From positions 1 to 64,000 of the forward strand of contig MKVQ01000037.1 in the NCBI GenBank assembly GCA_001899635.1: DNA of 64,000 nucleotides. Direction: 5' to 3'. This DNA is from Myxococcales bacterium 68-20. GTDB taxonomy: Bacteria > Myxococcota_A > Polyangia > Polyangiales > Polyangiaceae. The position numbers were made by a program, and so were the translations under genes. The notes beneath the pieces are model-generated. The model did not search any database and was not told the origin of the DNA. It was given only the letters and a program-made list of their open reading frames with translations. Position 1 is the first letter of the stretch. Every line of letters begins with the position of its first letter. Below are positions 55,839 to 63,958 of the stretch, piece by piece.

Positions 55839-56855
55839 TCAGTCGAAATGCAGCACGGGGCCGATCCCGACCCACGTGACGACGGCCGGCGTGGCGAACA
55901 TGAGGACGTTGGGGCGGAGCACCAGCTCGTCGCTCACGAAGGGCGCGAGGCCCCCTGCTTCGGCTTCGATTCCGAGCGTGCGCGACAAATTCCAGGCGGC
56001 GTTCACCGCGAGGCCCGCGCCCGCCCACGGCGCCGAATAGCTGAGCGGATTGCGCGCCTGAGTCGCCGATGCCGTGAACGCGCCGCCGTCGACCAGCCCG
56101 CAGAGAGAAAGCGCGAGCGTTGTGACGGGCCGCAGACACAGCTGAGCTCGCAAGAGGAGCCACGTGAGCTCCGCCTCGCCCACGCTGCGCGCCACCGTGC
56201 GTCGCCAGGTGGCCGCTTCGAGGCGGAACGAGAGTCGCCCCGCCAGATTCGGCGGGCGGACCTCGGAGTAGATGCCGACTCCGGTCGCGAGACCATCGAC
56301 GTGCGCGAGGATGCCACGAGCGCCCATCGAGGTCTCGATGCGCGGCCGCTCGTCTCGACGGAGCGGAGGCCGCGGCCGCCGACGCCGCGGCGGGGCTGTG
56401 CTCGGGTAGCTCTCGGGCTCGGGGACCAGCGAGGGCGCGGTCGAGCGCTCGTCGTCGGGCTCCGGCGCGCTGCTCTCGAGCGCTCCCTCTTCCAAGGCCA
56501 GGACGAGGGCAAGTGCGAGCGCGGACGTCACCTCCTCGCACGTTCGCCCGACGACGCCGCGGGGTGGCAGCATCTCGCCGCGCGACGTGCGCAACGTGAG
56601 GTCGCCCCTCACCACCCCGTCCACCTTCCACGCGCGAACGAAGAGCACCGGCGTCTCGTCCGTCGCCGGACCGAGAGAGAGCTCGCTCGTGCGCGACGTC
56701 ACCTCGGCCCAGAACTTCTCCTCGTCGGTGCACGAAGCCGGGGCCTCGACCACGACATGGACTGGAATGGTCGGGCTCTCCGCGCGCGCCTCGGCAGCGA
56801 ACATCACCGAGGCGACGACGAGCCCGGCCGGCGCCACGATGCGTCCGAGCGCCAT
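55839..56855 (-). CDS. Secreted/outer-membrane-type protein upstream of the ECF gene
   Basis: A 338-residue protein from ATG 56855, chosen because it starts a clean signal peptide (MALGRIVAPAGLVVASVM, cleaved after AEARA); in-frame ATGs at 56900, 56906 and 56933 are alternatives. A short N-terminal domain (VHVVVEAPASCTDEEKFWAEV) and a Pro/Arg/Glu-rich linker (about 120-175) are followed by beta-strand-like alternating segments (LAGRLSFRLEAATW, GLAVNAAWNLSRTLGIEAEAGGL) suggesting an outer-membrane barrel-like end with a terminal aromatic residue region. It lies 18 bp upstream of the ECF gene in the same direction and may be co-transcribed with the operon. Family unknown. Confidence 0.65.
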   Translation of the reverse strand: MALGRIVAPAGLVVASVMFAAEARAESPTIPVHVVVEAPASCTDEEKFWAEVTSRTSELSLGPATDETPVLFVRAWKVDGVVRGDLTLRTSRGEMLPPRGVVGRTCEEVTSALALALVLALEEGALESSAPEPDDERSTAPSLVPEPESYPSTAPPRRRRPRPPLRRDERPRIETSMGARGILAHVDGLATGVGIYSEVRPPNLAGRLSFRLEAATWRRTVARSVGEAELTWLLLRAQLCLRPVTTLALSLCGLVDGGAFTASATQARNPLSYSAPWAGAGLAVNAAWNLSRTLGIEAEAGGLAPFVSDELVLRPNVLMFATPAVVTWVGIGPVLHFD

Positions 56856-56906
56856 GCGCACGAGCGTCGGGAAAGACGGTGCGCGGGCGCTCGGGATCAT
56901 GCACAT

Positions 56907-57230
56907 CGGACGTTGGTTGCGATACCGCCGCACGCAGCGAAGGCACGACGAGGCGGCAGCGGCAGCTCCCGATAGGGACGGAGAACCTCGTGCGCTCGAG
57001 AGGCAGCGACGTCTCCTCGGAGAGGATGAAGCCTGGGTATGGGAGACTCAGGATAGCGGAAGCGAGCGGCAACTTCATCGTGCCGAGGCGCTCGACGCCG
57101 GGCACCGCCCGATGCTCGTCCGAAGCGGCAAGCTCTTCCGCACCTGCTCGACCGGGGAGGCCTCGGCGATCACGTCGCCCGCGTCACTGCCGATGCGCTT
57201 CCCCTGACCGCGGGCAGCCCGCGATGACGC
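56907..57230. other. Gene-free interval
   Basis: A 324-bp stretch between the outer-membrane-type gene and the ASCH-domain gene. Open frames here have only compositional bias; I see no signal, motif, hairpin or repeat that stands out. The promoter of the ECF-linked genes may lie near 56907-57000, but no convincing elements are visible. Confidence 0.5.
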
Positions 57231-57845
57231 TCACTGCTTCTTCCGGCCCTTCGCCCCGCGCGCGGCGAGGTACGCCCGGCCGCGTGGCGAGAGCTCGTAG
57301 CCGACCTCGAAGCTCTGCGTCAGCCCCAGCTTCTTCAGCTTGCGCACGTCGACCTTGAACGGGAGCGTCTCGCGCCCGAGCTTCGCGGCGAGCTGCGAGG
57401 CGGCGACGCGCGGGTGCTTCTCGATGAGCGCGAGCGTCTTCTTCGTCCACGGCTCGTCCGCGTCCATCCGCGCGAGCTTCGCGGCGATCGCGGCGATGTC
57501 CGCGGGGCCGAGATCCGCCTCGAGGGCGATCTCGACACGATCGCCGTCGCCGCCATGGTGCAGCTCGATCCGAAACACCGAGGCGTCCTCGTCGAGCGCT
57601 TCGTCGCGCGCCGTTCGGAGGTACTCGACGAGCTCGGCGCGCGTGCCGAAGCCCGAGCGCGTCGCGTCCGTCTCGGTGATGTCGCGCACCTTGACCCGAT
57701 CGACCCGATCGACCTCGAGAACCCCGATCGGATGGCAGCGGTAGCGCCCGCCGACCCGCACGTGCGGCTTGTCCCAGCGGCGAAAGGTGACGGTCACCGC
57801 ACCCGAGACGAGGCCTTCGTGAAAGCGCTTCTGGAACAGGAGCAC
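57231..57845 (-). CDS. ASCH-domain-like protein with C-terminal winged-helix-like region
   Basis: A 204-residue cytosolic protein starting at GTG 57845. The N-terminal part (about 1-60: VTVTFRRWDKPHVRVGGRYRCHPIGVLEVDRVDRV) resembles the ASCH/PUA-like RNA-binding fold. The middle is acidic, and the C-terminal part (about 130-195: TLALIEKHPRVAASQLAAKLGRETLPFKVDVRKLKKLGLT) looks like a winged helix, ending in a basic tail GAKGRKKQ. The combination suggests nucleic acid binding; no enzyme motif is seen. It is isolated, facing away from the acyl-CoA synthetase gene. Confidence 0.75.
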   Translation of the reverse strand: MLLFQKRFHEGLVSGAVTVTFRRWDKPHVRVGGRYRCHPIGVLEVDRVDRVKVRDITETDATRSGFGTRAELVEYLRTARDEALDEDASVFRIELHHGGDGDRVEIALEADLGPADIAAIAAKLARMDADEPWTKKTLALIEKHPRVAASQLAAKLGRETLPFKVDVRKLKKLGLTQSFEVGYELSPRGRAYLAARGAKGRKKQ

Positions 57846-58242
57846 GCAGCGGCCTCAGTCAGAGCCCGAGGAGGTGCTCGCCGACCGGCCACGTCGAGCG
57901 AGCGCATGCGGTGGGACGAAACGGCATCGCGGATGCGACCATCATCCAGAGCGGCTCGTCCGGCAAGCGGATTGCTCGTTTCGTGTCCTTCGTCCGGTCC
58001 CCCGCGGCCGGCCTCGTACGGCGATGGCGTCCGATGACCGCCGCGTCATTGCGTCCCGGCGTCGCAACAACGCGCCCTGCCCGGGCGTCTCGATTCGCTC
58101 GCGCTCTCCGCACCCATGACGACCCGCGCGCTGCCGCGCAGTGCCGCGAACGTCCCACCCGATGGAGCGAGGTCCTTCGTCGCTTGTGGCTCGCGGATCT
58201 CCGAGTCTACGCTTTCGCGAGCGAAGACCGAGCGAAGAGGCC
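57846..58242. other. Divergent intergenic interval
   Basis: A 397-bp gap between the ASCH-domain gene (minus) and the acyl-CoA synthetase-like gene (plus). It must hold both promoters. The plus-strand gene has GAAGAGG just upstream of its ATG. I see no RNA gene or repeat, and the small open frames look compositional. Confidence 0.5.
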
Positions 58243-59748
58243 ATGGGCGACCGCGTCCCCGACACCATCCCGCAGCTCCTGGAGTGGCGCGCCGCCCGCG
58301 CTGCTCCCGGAGCGCCGTGGCTTCGTTTCGAGGACGACACGTGGACGCTCCGCGATGTCCTCGGCGAGGTCGATCGCTTCGCGGTCGGCCTCGCCGATCG
58401 CGGCATCGTCCAAGGCGACACCATCGCCATCCTGCTCGGGAACCGCCCCGAGACCCTCTTCACGTGGTTCGCGGCGAACCGGCTCGGCGCGATCGCGATG
58501 CCGCTCAACCCGACCTACACTCCACACGAGCTCGCCGGCGTGCTCCGCCTGGCGTCGCCGCGCATCCTCGTGGTCGGCGACGAGCTGCGCAGCAGCTACA
58601 CCGACGACGTGAACGACGCGTCCCCGTCGACGAACGTCGTCTCACCGGCCGACCTCGCGCGCGCCGGATTCAACGCCCCGCGCGCTCCCGTCTTACCGGA
58701 CGATGTCGCCGTGCTCCTTGCGACGTCGGGAACGACCGGCGTCCCGAAGGCGGTGATGCAGACGCACCGCACGTACACGCTCACGGCCGAAGCGTTCCCC
58801 TGGTGGGTCGGCCTGACCGCAGCCGATCGGTTTCTCTGCCCGCTGCCGCTCTTCCACATCAATGCGCAGGCGTATTCGACGATGGGCTCCCTCGGGTGTG
58901 GTGCCGGGCTCGCGCTTCTTCCGCGCTTCTCCGCCTCGCGCTTCTGGGACGACGTGCGCCGCCACGGCGCCACGCACGTGAACGCCGTCGGCGCGATGCT
59001 CCACATCCTGCTCGCTGCCGAGCCGCGTCCGAGCGATCGCGAGCACACGCTCCGTAGCTGCTACTCCGCGCTCGCGCTCCCGGAGCACAAGCACCGCGCC
59101 TTCGAAGACCGCTTCGGCATCACGATGACCGTCGGCTACGGATTGTCGGAGACGACCTTCGGCACCGTGTGGCCGCACACGATCCATCCCCCGCCCTACG
59201 GGACGATGGGCATGCTCCGGCAGCATCCCCGGCTCGGCGTCATCAATCGCGGGCGCGTCGTCCGCGATGACGGCCTCGACGCGGGCGCTGGAGAGATCGG
59301 CGAGCTGTGGCTCTCGAGCCCGGCGATGATGCGAGGCTATCTGCTCGACCCCGAAGCGACGATGGCCGCGTTCGAAGGCCACTGGTTCCGCACCGGCGAC
59401 CTCGTGAAGCGCGATGCTTCCGGGATCTTCACGTTCGTCTCACGCAAGAAGGACGTACTGCGCCGGCGCGGCGAGAACGTCGCCGCCGGCGAGGTCGAGG
59501 CGGCGCTCGTCGCGCACGGCTCGCTTCTCGAGGCTGCCGTCATCGGCGTCCCCTCCTCGCTCGGCGAGGACGAGATCGTCGCGTTCGTAGTGCCGAAGCC
59601 GGGATCCGCGGTCGATCCGGAGGTCCTTCGAGCATTCGTCCGGGAGCGACTCGCCGACCACAAAGTGCCTGCACGTATCCATGTCCGGAGCTCGCTCCCC
59701 CGCACTGCAACGGAGCGGGTCGCGAAGCACCTCCTCAGCGAGACCTGA
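58243..59748 (+). CDS. AMP-binding acyl-CoA synthetase/ligase-like enzyme
   Basis: A 501-residue class I adenylate-forming enzyme from ATG 58243 (GAAGAGG upstream). Core motifs: the P-loop-like TSGTTGVPKAVMQTH, the aromatic A5 motif YGLSETTFGT, GELWLSSPAMMRGYL, the A7/A8 region HWFRTGDLVKRDASGIFTFVSRKKDVLRRRGENVAAGEVE, and a C-terminal A10-like PRTATERVAKHLL where the usual G-K-x-x-K is altered (T-E-R-V-A-K), with Lys retained. It should activate a carboxylate (fatty, aromatic or crotonobetaine-like acid) with ATP, then transfer it to CoA or a carrier. The substrate is unknown. The SctJ-like gene follows after 69 bp in the same direction. Confidence 0.88.
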   Translation: MGDRVPDTIPQLLEWRAARAAPGAPWLRFEDDTWTLRDVLGEVDRFAVGLADRGIVQGDTIAILLGNRPETLFTWFAANRLGAIAMPLNPTYTPHELAGVLRLASPRILVVGDELRSSYTDDVNDASPSTNVVSPADLARAGFNAPRAPVLPDDVAVLLATSGTTGVPKAVMQTHRTYTLTAEAFPWWVGLTAADRFLCPLPLFHINAQAYSTMGSLGCGAGLALLPRFSASRFWDDVRRHGATHVNAVGAMLHILLAAEPRPSDREHTLRSCYSALALPEHKHRAFEDRFGITMTVGYGLSETTFGTVWPHTIHPPPYGTMGMLRQHPRLGVINRGRVVRDDGLDAGAGEIGELWLSSPAMMRGYLLDPEATMAAFEGHWFRTGDLVKRDASGIFTFVSRKKDVLRRRGENVAAGEVEAALVAHGSLLEAAVIGVPSSLGEDEIVAFVVPKPGSAVDPEVLRAFVRERLADHKVPARIHVRSSLPRTATERVAKHLLSET

Positions 59749-59817
59749 GCGTCGCCGTCTCGGGGACTTTGCGCGCCTTCCCGGGCCCGAGCCAGGCCAG
59801 TTCCGAGGCGGTCCACG

Positions 59818-60702
59818 ATGGTATACAACCGGCGAATGGGGACCGTCCGCAGCCTTCGCTCCGCGCTCTCGGGGATCGCGCTCGTCGCGCTTGTCGCGTT
59901 TGCGTCAGGCTGCGCTGTCCCCGTGGCCGCCGCGCTCGACGAGACGGACGCCAACCGAGTCGTGGTCGCCCTCGACCAGTCGGGCATCGACGCCACAAAG
60001 GAGGCCGACCCGACGACCGAGGGAAAGTTCCGCGTCACCGTCGCACGCGACGACGTCGGCCGCGCGCTCGCGACGATGCGCGAGGAGGAGCTGCCGCGCC
60101 CGAAGACGCGAGGCGTGCTCGACGCCGCCGATCGCGGCCAGCTCGTTCCCAGCCAGGCGGCCGAGCACGCGCAGCTCGTCGCGGGCCTCGCCGGAGAGCT
60201 CGAGAAGACGCTCGGCGGTATCGACGGCGTCCTCGCCGCGCGCGTTCACCTGAACCTGCCTCCGCGCGAGCCGCTCCGCGACGGTCCTGGTCCGAAGGCG
60301 ACCGCGAGCGTGCTCGTCGAGCATCGCGGGACCACGCCTCCGCTCGCGCCCGAGTCGATCCAGCAGCTGGTGTCCGGCGGCGCTCCGGGCGTCACAGCCA
60401 CGGATGTGGCCGTCGTCTTCGTCCCGCGGACCGCCCGCGCGAATGCGGGTCGCACCGACCTCGCGCACGTCGGCCCGATCACGGTCGCGCGCGGCTCGAT
60501 GAACACGCTGAAGCTCGCGCTCGCCGGGCTGGCGGTCGTGGTCCTCGGGCTCGCCGCAGCAACGCTCGCGCTCTGGGCGAAGATCGGGCGCATGCGGCGT
60601 GACCGTGAGCTCGAGCTCGCCACCGCCTCCGCCACCGGCCGCCCGCAACCCGGACCGCGCTCGATCGCGACGAGCGCGCGCGGCCCCGGCCAGCCGATGT
60701 AA
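59818..60702 (+). CDS. Orphan SctJ/YscJ (PrgK-like) type III secretion ring lipoprotein
   Basis: A 294-residue protein. The signal ends in lipobox FASGC (Cys32). The periplasmic domain has the YscJ/FliF ring-building pattern: ANRVVVALDQSGIDATKEAD, the second motif VARDDVGRALATMREEELPRP, the VPSQAAEHAQLVAGLAGELEKTL helix and IDGVLAARVHLNLPP. A transmembrane helix (about 228-252) and a short basic cytosolic tail follow, as in SctJ. This is the inner ring (MS-ring) lipoprotein of type III secretion, but no other secretion gene is nearby. It sits 31 bp before mlaF. ATG at 59818 or 59836 is possible. FliF is excluded by length. Confidence 0.82.
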   Translation: MVYNRRMGTVRSLRSALSGIALVALVAFASGCAVPVAAALDETDANRVVVALDQSGIDATKEADPTTEGKFRVTVARDDVGRALATMREEELPRPKTRGVLDAADRGQLVPSQAAEHAQLVAGLAGELEKTLGGIDGVLAARVHLNLPPREPLRDGPGPKATASVLVEHRGTTPPLAPESIQQLVSGGAPGVTATDVAVVFVPRTARANAGRTDLAHVGPITVARGSMNTLKLALAGLAVVVLGLAAATLALWAKIGRMRRDRELELATASATGRPQPGPRSIATSARGPGQPM

Positions 60703-60733
60703 GGTTGTCCGTCCGTCCGGCTAACGAACGCGC

Positions 60734-61489
60734 ATGATTTCGATCCAGTCCGTATCGAAGGCCTTCCGTCCCGCTGGAGGAGGCCCCCCGAACCAGGTCC
60801 TCGAGGGCGTGTCCCTCGATGTCCCCGCGTCGTGCCTCTACGGCCTCATCGGCCCGGGCGCCTCCGGCAAGAGCGTCCTCCTCAAGATGATCGTCGGACT
60901 GCTGAAGCCGGACGCCGGATCGATCCTGGTCGACGGCGCCGACGTCACGCAGGCCTCGGAGCTCGACCTCCAGAAGATGCGGCTGAAGTTCGGGATGCTC
61001 TTCCAGAACAACGCCCTCTTCGATCACATGACCGTCGGCGACAACATCGCCTTCCCGCTCCGCCGGCTGACGGACCTCCCGGAGGACCAGATCAAGTCAC
61101 GCGTGATGGAGCGACTCGCCCACGTGGCGCTGACCGGCTTCGAGGGCCGCCTGCCCGCCGGGCTCTCGGGCGGCCAGAAGAAGCGCGTCGGCGTCGCCCG
61201 AGCAACGATCACGAAGGCGCCGATCGTCCTCTACGACGAGCCCGCAGCCGGCCTCGATCCGGTCACCTCGCAGAAGATCTTCGAGCTCCTCCGCGAGGAG
61301 CAGCGGGCCTCGGGCGCCACCGTGATCATGGTGTCGAGCGATCTCGATCGACTCCTCACCGTCACCGATCGCGTCGGCATGATGTACCGCGGTCGGCTCA
61401 TCTTCGACGGGACGACTCACGAAGCGAAGACCAGCACCGAGCCGCGCGTCCGGCAGTTCGTGCATGGCCTGACCGAAGGGCCGCTCTGA
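60734..61489 (+). CDS. mlaF: MlaF-type ABC ATPase (phospholipid transport)
   Basis: A 251-residue ABC ATPase. Walker A GPGASGKS, Q-loop FQNNALFDHMTVGDN, signature LSGGQKKRVGVARA, Walker B VLYDEPAAGLDP and a His-loop region altered to VSSDL. The sequence type and neighbouring MlaE permeases identify the Mla/MCE-associated system that moves phospholipids between inner and outer membranes to keep outer-membrane asymmetry. It works on the cytosolic face with the MlaE permeases. A 31-bp gap to the SctJ-like gene suggests co-transcription. No MlaD, MlaB or MlaC gene is seen in the window. Confidence 0.9.
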   Translation: MISIQSVSKAFRPAGGGPPNQVLEGVSLDVPASCLYGLIGPGASGKSVLLKMIVGLLKPDAGSILVDGADVTQASELDLQKMRLKFGMLFQNNALFDHMTVGDNIAFPLRRLTDLPEDQIKSRVMERLAHVALTGFEGRLPAGLSGGQKKRVGVARATITKAPIVLYDEPAAGLDPVTSQKIFELLREEQRASGATVIMVSSDLDRLLTVTDRVGMMYRGRLIFDGTTHEAKTSTEPRVRQFVHGLTEGPL

Positions 61490-61517
61490 CCGCCGGCCGG
61501 ACGATCGAGGAGCACGG

Positions 61518-61856
61518 ATGCCCGGCGCCCAGGTGATCGAGCTCGTCCTCTCGTGGGTCGTCACGAGCACGCTCACGTTCGCCGTCGTGATCTTCGACGA
61601 ACGCCGCCTGAGCGAGGAGCGCCTCGAGCGCGCGTGGCCGCGCGCGAGCCGCGACCTCGCGCTCGTCTACTTCGGAGTGCTGGCGATCCCGTTCCACTTC
61701 GCCAGGACGCGGGGCACGTGGACGAGCGTCCGCGGCATCGGCGGACGCATCCTCGGCTTCGGTGCGGGGGTCGTCGTCGCGGCCGTCGTGCTGCTCTCGA
61801 GCGCCCTGTTGATCACGGCGCTCGCCTGGGTCCTCGGCCTCCCCGACGTCGACTGA
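61518..61856 (+). CDS. Small membrane protein inside the mla unit
   Basis: A 112-residue protein with an N-terminal hydrophobic segment (about 6-24), a middle amphipathic part with FARTRGTW, and a strong C-terminal membrane helix (about 78-105). ATG at 61518 lies 28 bp after mlaF, and the MlaE gene follows after 102 bp. No family recognised. Its place inside the unit suggests a role with the transporter, but this is only positional. Confidence 0.65.
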   Translation: MPGAQVIELVLSWVVTSTLTFAVVIFDERRLSEERLERAWPRASRDLALVYFGVLAIPFHFARTRGTWTSVRGIGGRILGFGAGVVVAAVVLLSSALLITALAWVLGLPDVD

Positions 61857-61958
61857 AGCGCTCGAGGTTCGCCGGCCGGATCGCGGGTCCTCCGAGTGTC
61901 GGCCGCGTAACGGATGGAGCACGGCGCCGATCCACGTGTATAGTTTCGCGCGCTGTCC

Positions 61959-62783
61959 ATGGCCGCGCAGACGACCAACCCATCCAAGGGGGGCGAACCC
62001 GGCGCCTTCGCGGCGTTCCTCGCGTCGATCGGCGGCGGGTTCCTCTCGGCGGCCCAGACCACCGGGGGCATGACGATCCTCCTCGCACGCATCCTCTCCC
62101 GCGTGCTCCGCATCAAGGTCGACGGGCGCGAGCTCTGGAAGAACCTATACAAGATGGCGGTGAAGTCGCTGCCGATCGTCGTCGTGACGGCGCTCTTCAC
62201 GGGCGCGATCATGGTCATCCAGGCAGCGACGATCGTGAAGCGCTATGGCGCCGAGGGCCTCCTCGGCTGGGGGGCGGGCTTCGGGACGCTCCGCGAGATC
62301 GCGCCGCTCCTCACGGCACTGATGATCTCGGGACGCGTTGGCGCCAACAACACGGCCGAGCTCGGGACCATGGTCGTCACCGAACAGCTCGACGCGCTCC
62401 GCGTCCTCGCGATCGACCCGATCAGCTTCCTCATCGCACCGCGCTTCATCGCGATCGTGAGCACCCTCTTCATGATGACGCTGTTCGCCGATGCCCTCGC
62501 GCTCCTCGGCGCGGCGTACACGGGCCAGGCGCTCCTCGGCGTCAGCCCGACCACCTTCTACAACGGGCTCACCGCCGGCCTCCTCGGCTTCGGCGACGTC
62601 GCGAACGGCCTGCTCAAGAGCGTCGTCTTCGGCCTCGTGATGGCGCTCGCCAGCTGTTACTTCGGCCTCTCCACCTCCGGCGGCGCGCCGGGCGTCGGCC
62701 GCGCCGTCAACGCGACCGTCGTGACGAGCGCGGCGGGCGTCTTCGTCCTCGACTACCTCGTGAGCTTCGCGCTGGGCGGCTGA
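61959..62783 (+). CDS. mlaE: MlaE-family phospholipid ABC permease (first copy)
   Basis: A 274-residue permease with five to six membrane helices and the MlaE core: VTALFTGAIMVIQAA, REIAPLLTALMISGRVGANNTAELGTMVVTEQLDALRVL and IDPISFLIAPR. The conserved helix-turn-helix-like MISGRVGANNTAELG is intact. It should form the inner-membrane channel of the Mla system with MlaF. It ends 4 bp before a second MlaE gene, so the two could assemble as a heterodimer rather than the usual homodimer. The N-terminus is somewhat long. Confidence 0.9.
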   Translation: MAAQTTNPSKGGEPGAFAAFLASIGGGFLSAAQTTGGMTILLARILSRVLRIKVDGRELWKNLYKMAVKSLPIVVVTALFTGAIMVIQAATIVKRYGAEGLLGWGAGFGTLREIAPLLTALMISGRVGANNTAELGTMVVTEQLDALRVLAIDPISFLIAPRFIAIVSTLFMMTLFADALALLGAAYTGQALLGVSPTTFYNGLTAGLLGFGDVANGLLKSVVFGLVMALASCYFGLSTSGGAPGVGRAVNATVVTSAAGVFVLDYLVSFALGG

Positions 62784-62787
62784 CGGC

Positions 62788-63612
62788 ATGAGCAACCAGG
62801 TCGGCACGCTCGAGAAGCAGGAGCACGAGGAGCTCGGACCGGTGGGGCTGCTCGGCGCCGCCGCGATCGATCTCTACATCGGCGGCCGCGAGCTCTACTC
62901 CGTCTTCGTCCGGACGCTCTTCTACACGTTCCGCGGACGGCGCGATAAGGGCGCCGTCCTGCACCAGATGTACGAGATCGGCAATCGCTCGGTCTTCTTC
63001 ATCTCGACGACGATGGGCTTCCTCGGAATGATCCTCGTCTACCAGTCGGGGCTCCAAGCCAAGCGCGTCGTCCCCGAGTTCACGATGCTCGGTGCGACCT
63101 ACCTCGAGCTGCTCGTCCGCGACTTCGCCGCGTCGCTCGGCGCGCTCATGCTCGCCACACGCGTCGGCGCCGGCATCGCAGCAGAGATCGGCTCGATGGT
63201 CGTGACCGAGCAGGTCGACGCGCTCCGCATGTGCGCCGCCGATCCGATCGATTTTCTCATCGTGCCGCGCTTCCTCGCCAGCATGGTGATGACCTTCTGC
63301 CTGATCATCTGGGCGGGGACGGTCGCCTTCGTCGCGGGCGGGCTCACCGCCTACGCCGCGTTCGACGTCCCGCTCCAGACCTTCTTCAACATGGCGCTCG
63401 TCGACGTGGGCGACCTCTCTATCGGCCTCGCCAAGTGCCTCGCCTACGGCGCCGCGATCCCGATCGTGAGCGGCTACTGCGGCCTCTCGACCTTCGGCGG
63501 CTCCGAGGGCGTCGGCTGGGCAACCACCCGCGCGGTCGTCAACACGTCGCTCGCGATCATCATCCTCAACTTCTTCATCTCGGGCGCCGGCTTCCTCATC
63601 TTCCCGGGCTGA
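62788..63612 (+). CDS. mlaE: MlaE-family phospholipid ABC permease (second copy)
   Basis: A second 274-residue MlaE permease with the same core (TTMGFLGMILVYQSG, ASLGALMLATRVGAGIAAEIGSMVVTEQVDALRMCAADPIDFLIVPRFL), clearly diverged from the first copy. ATG at 62788 is 4 bp after the previous stop. Adjacent paralogous permeases sharing one ATPase suggest a heteromeric transporter (inference). The downstream region immediately becomes a short tandem repeat. Confidence 0.9.
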   Translation: MSNQVGTLEKQEHEELGPVGLLGAAAIDLYIGGRELYSVFVRTLFYTFRGRRDKGAVLHQMYEIGNRSVFFISTTMGFLGMILVYQSGLQAKRVVPEFTMLGATYLELLVRDFAASLGALMLATRVGAGIAAEIGSMVVTEQVDALRMCAADPIDFLIVPRFLASMVMTFCLIIWAGTVAFVAGGLTAYAAFDVPLQTFFNMALVDVGDLSIGLAKCLAYGAAIPIVSGYCGLSTFGGSEGVGWATTRAVVNTSLAIIILNFFISGAGFLIFPG

Positions 63613-63616
63613 ACGC

Positions 63617-63704
63617 TTGAAGGCTCCTCCCACCTGAAGGCTCCTCATCGCCTGAAGGCTCCTCATCGCCTGAAGGCTCCTCATCGCCTGAAGGCTCCTC
63701 CGCG
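63617..63704. repeat. 18-bp tandem repeat directly after the second mlaE
   Basis: Unit ctgaaggctcctcatcgc occurs at 63634, 63652 and 63670 exactly, with diverged copies at 63617 and 63688. It starts 5 bp after the mlaE stop codon. A second short repeat, caacagctcccc, follows at 63706 and 63720. Apart from these and the inverted repeat at 63773, the last 388 bp of the window contain no recognisable gene. Confidence 0.9.
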
Positions 63705-63772
63705 ACAACAGCTCCCCGGCAACAGCTCCCCCCGCCGTCGGGGCCTGTGGTTCTCTGCTGGGCGGCGCCGGC

Positions 63773-63958
63773 GCTGGGGAGTCCTCACGCCCGCGTCGCC
63801 CGTGCCGGCTGTGAGCCCATTTCCGCGCGCGGCACGCGCCAGCGAGGCCGTATCCGATTGCAGACGTCCTTGCTCGGCGCGAGCCCGCGCGTGGCCAGGA
63901 GGTTCCGACTTGGGAGGGTGATCCTTGGCTCCTTCAGCGGGCGTGAGGACTCCCCAGC
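63773..63958. repeat. Perfect 22-bp inverted repeat, 142-bp spacer
   Basis: The left arm 63773-63794 (gctggggagtcctcacgccc, plus gc) is the exact reverse complement of the right arm 63937-63958. The arms enclose 142 bp with no open frame of interest. The arrangement resembles a MITE-like element or a long cruciform or terminator-type structure. No target-site duplication was confirmed; the right arm is followed closely by a tgaggact remnant at 63978. Confidence 0.8.

Noticed and set aside
57846-58242. Small frames as extra genes in the divergent gap
   Set aside because: No start context, motif or conserved-looking segments; likely compositional.
59818-60702. FliF flagellar MS-ring protein
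   Set aside because: Length (294) and lipobox match SctJ; FliF is about 550 residues without a lipobox.
63617-63958. Insertion sequence at the window end
   Set aside because: Inverted repeat present but no transposase frame between or around the arms.
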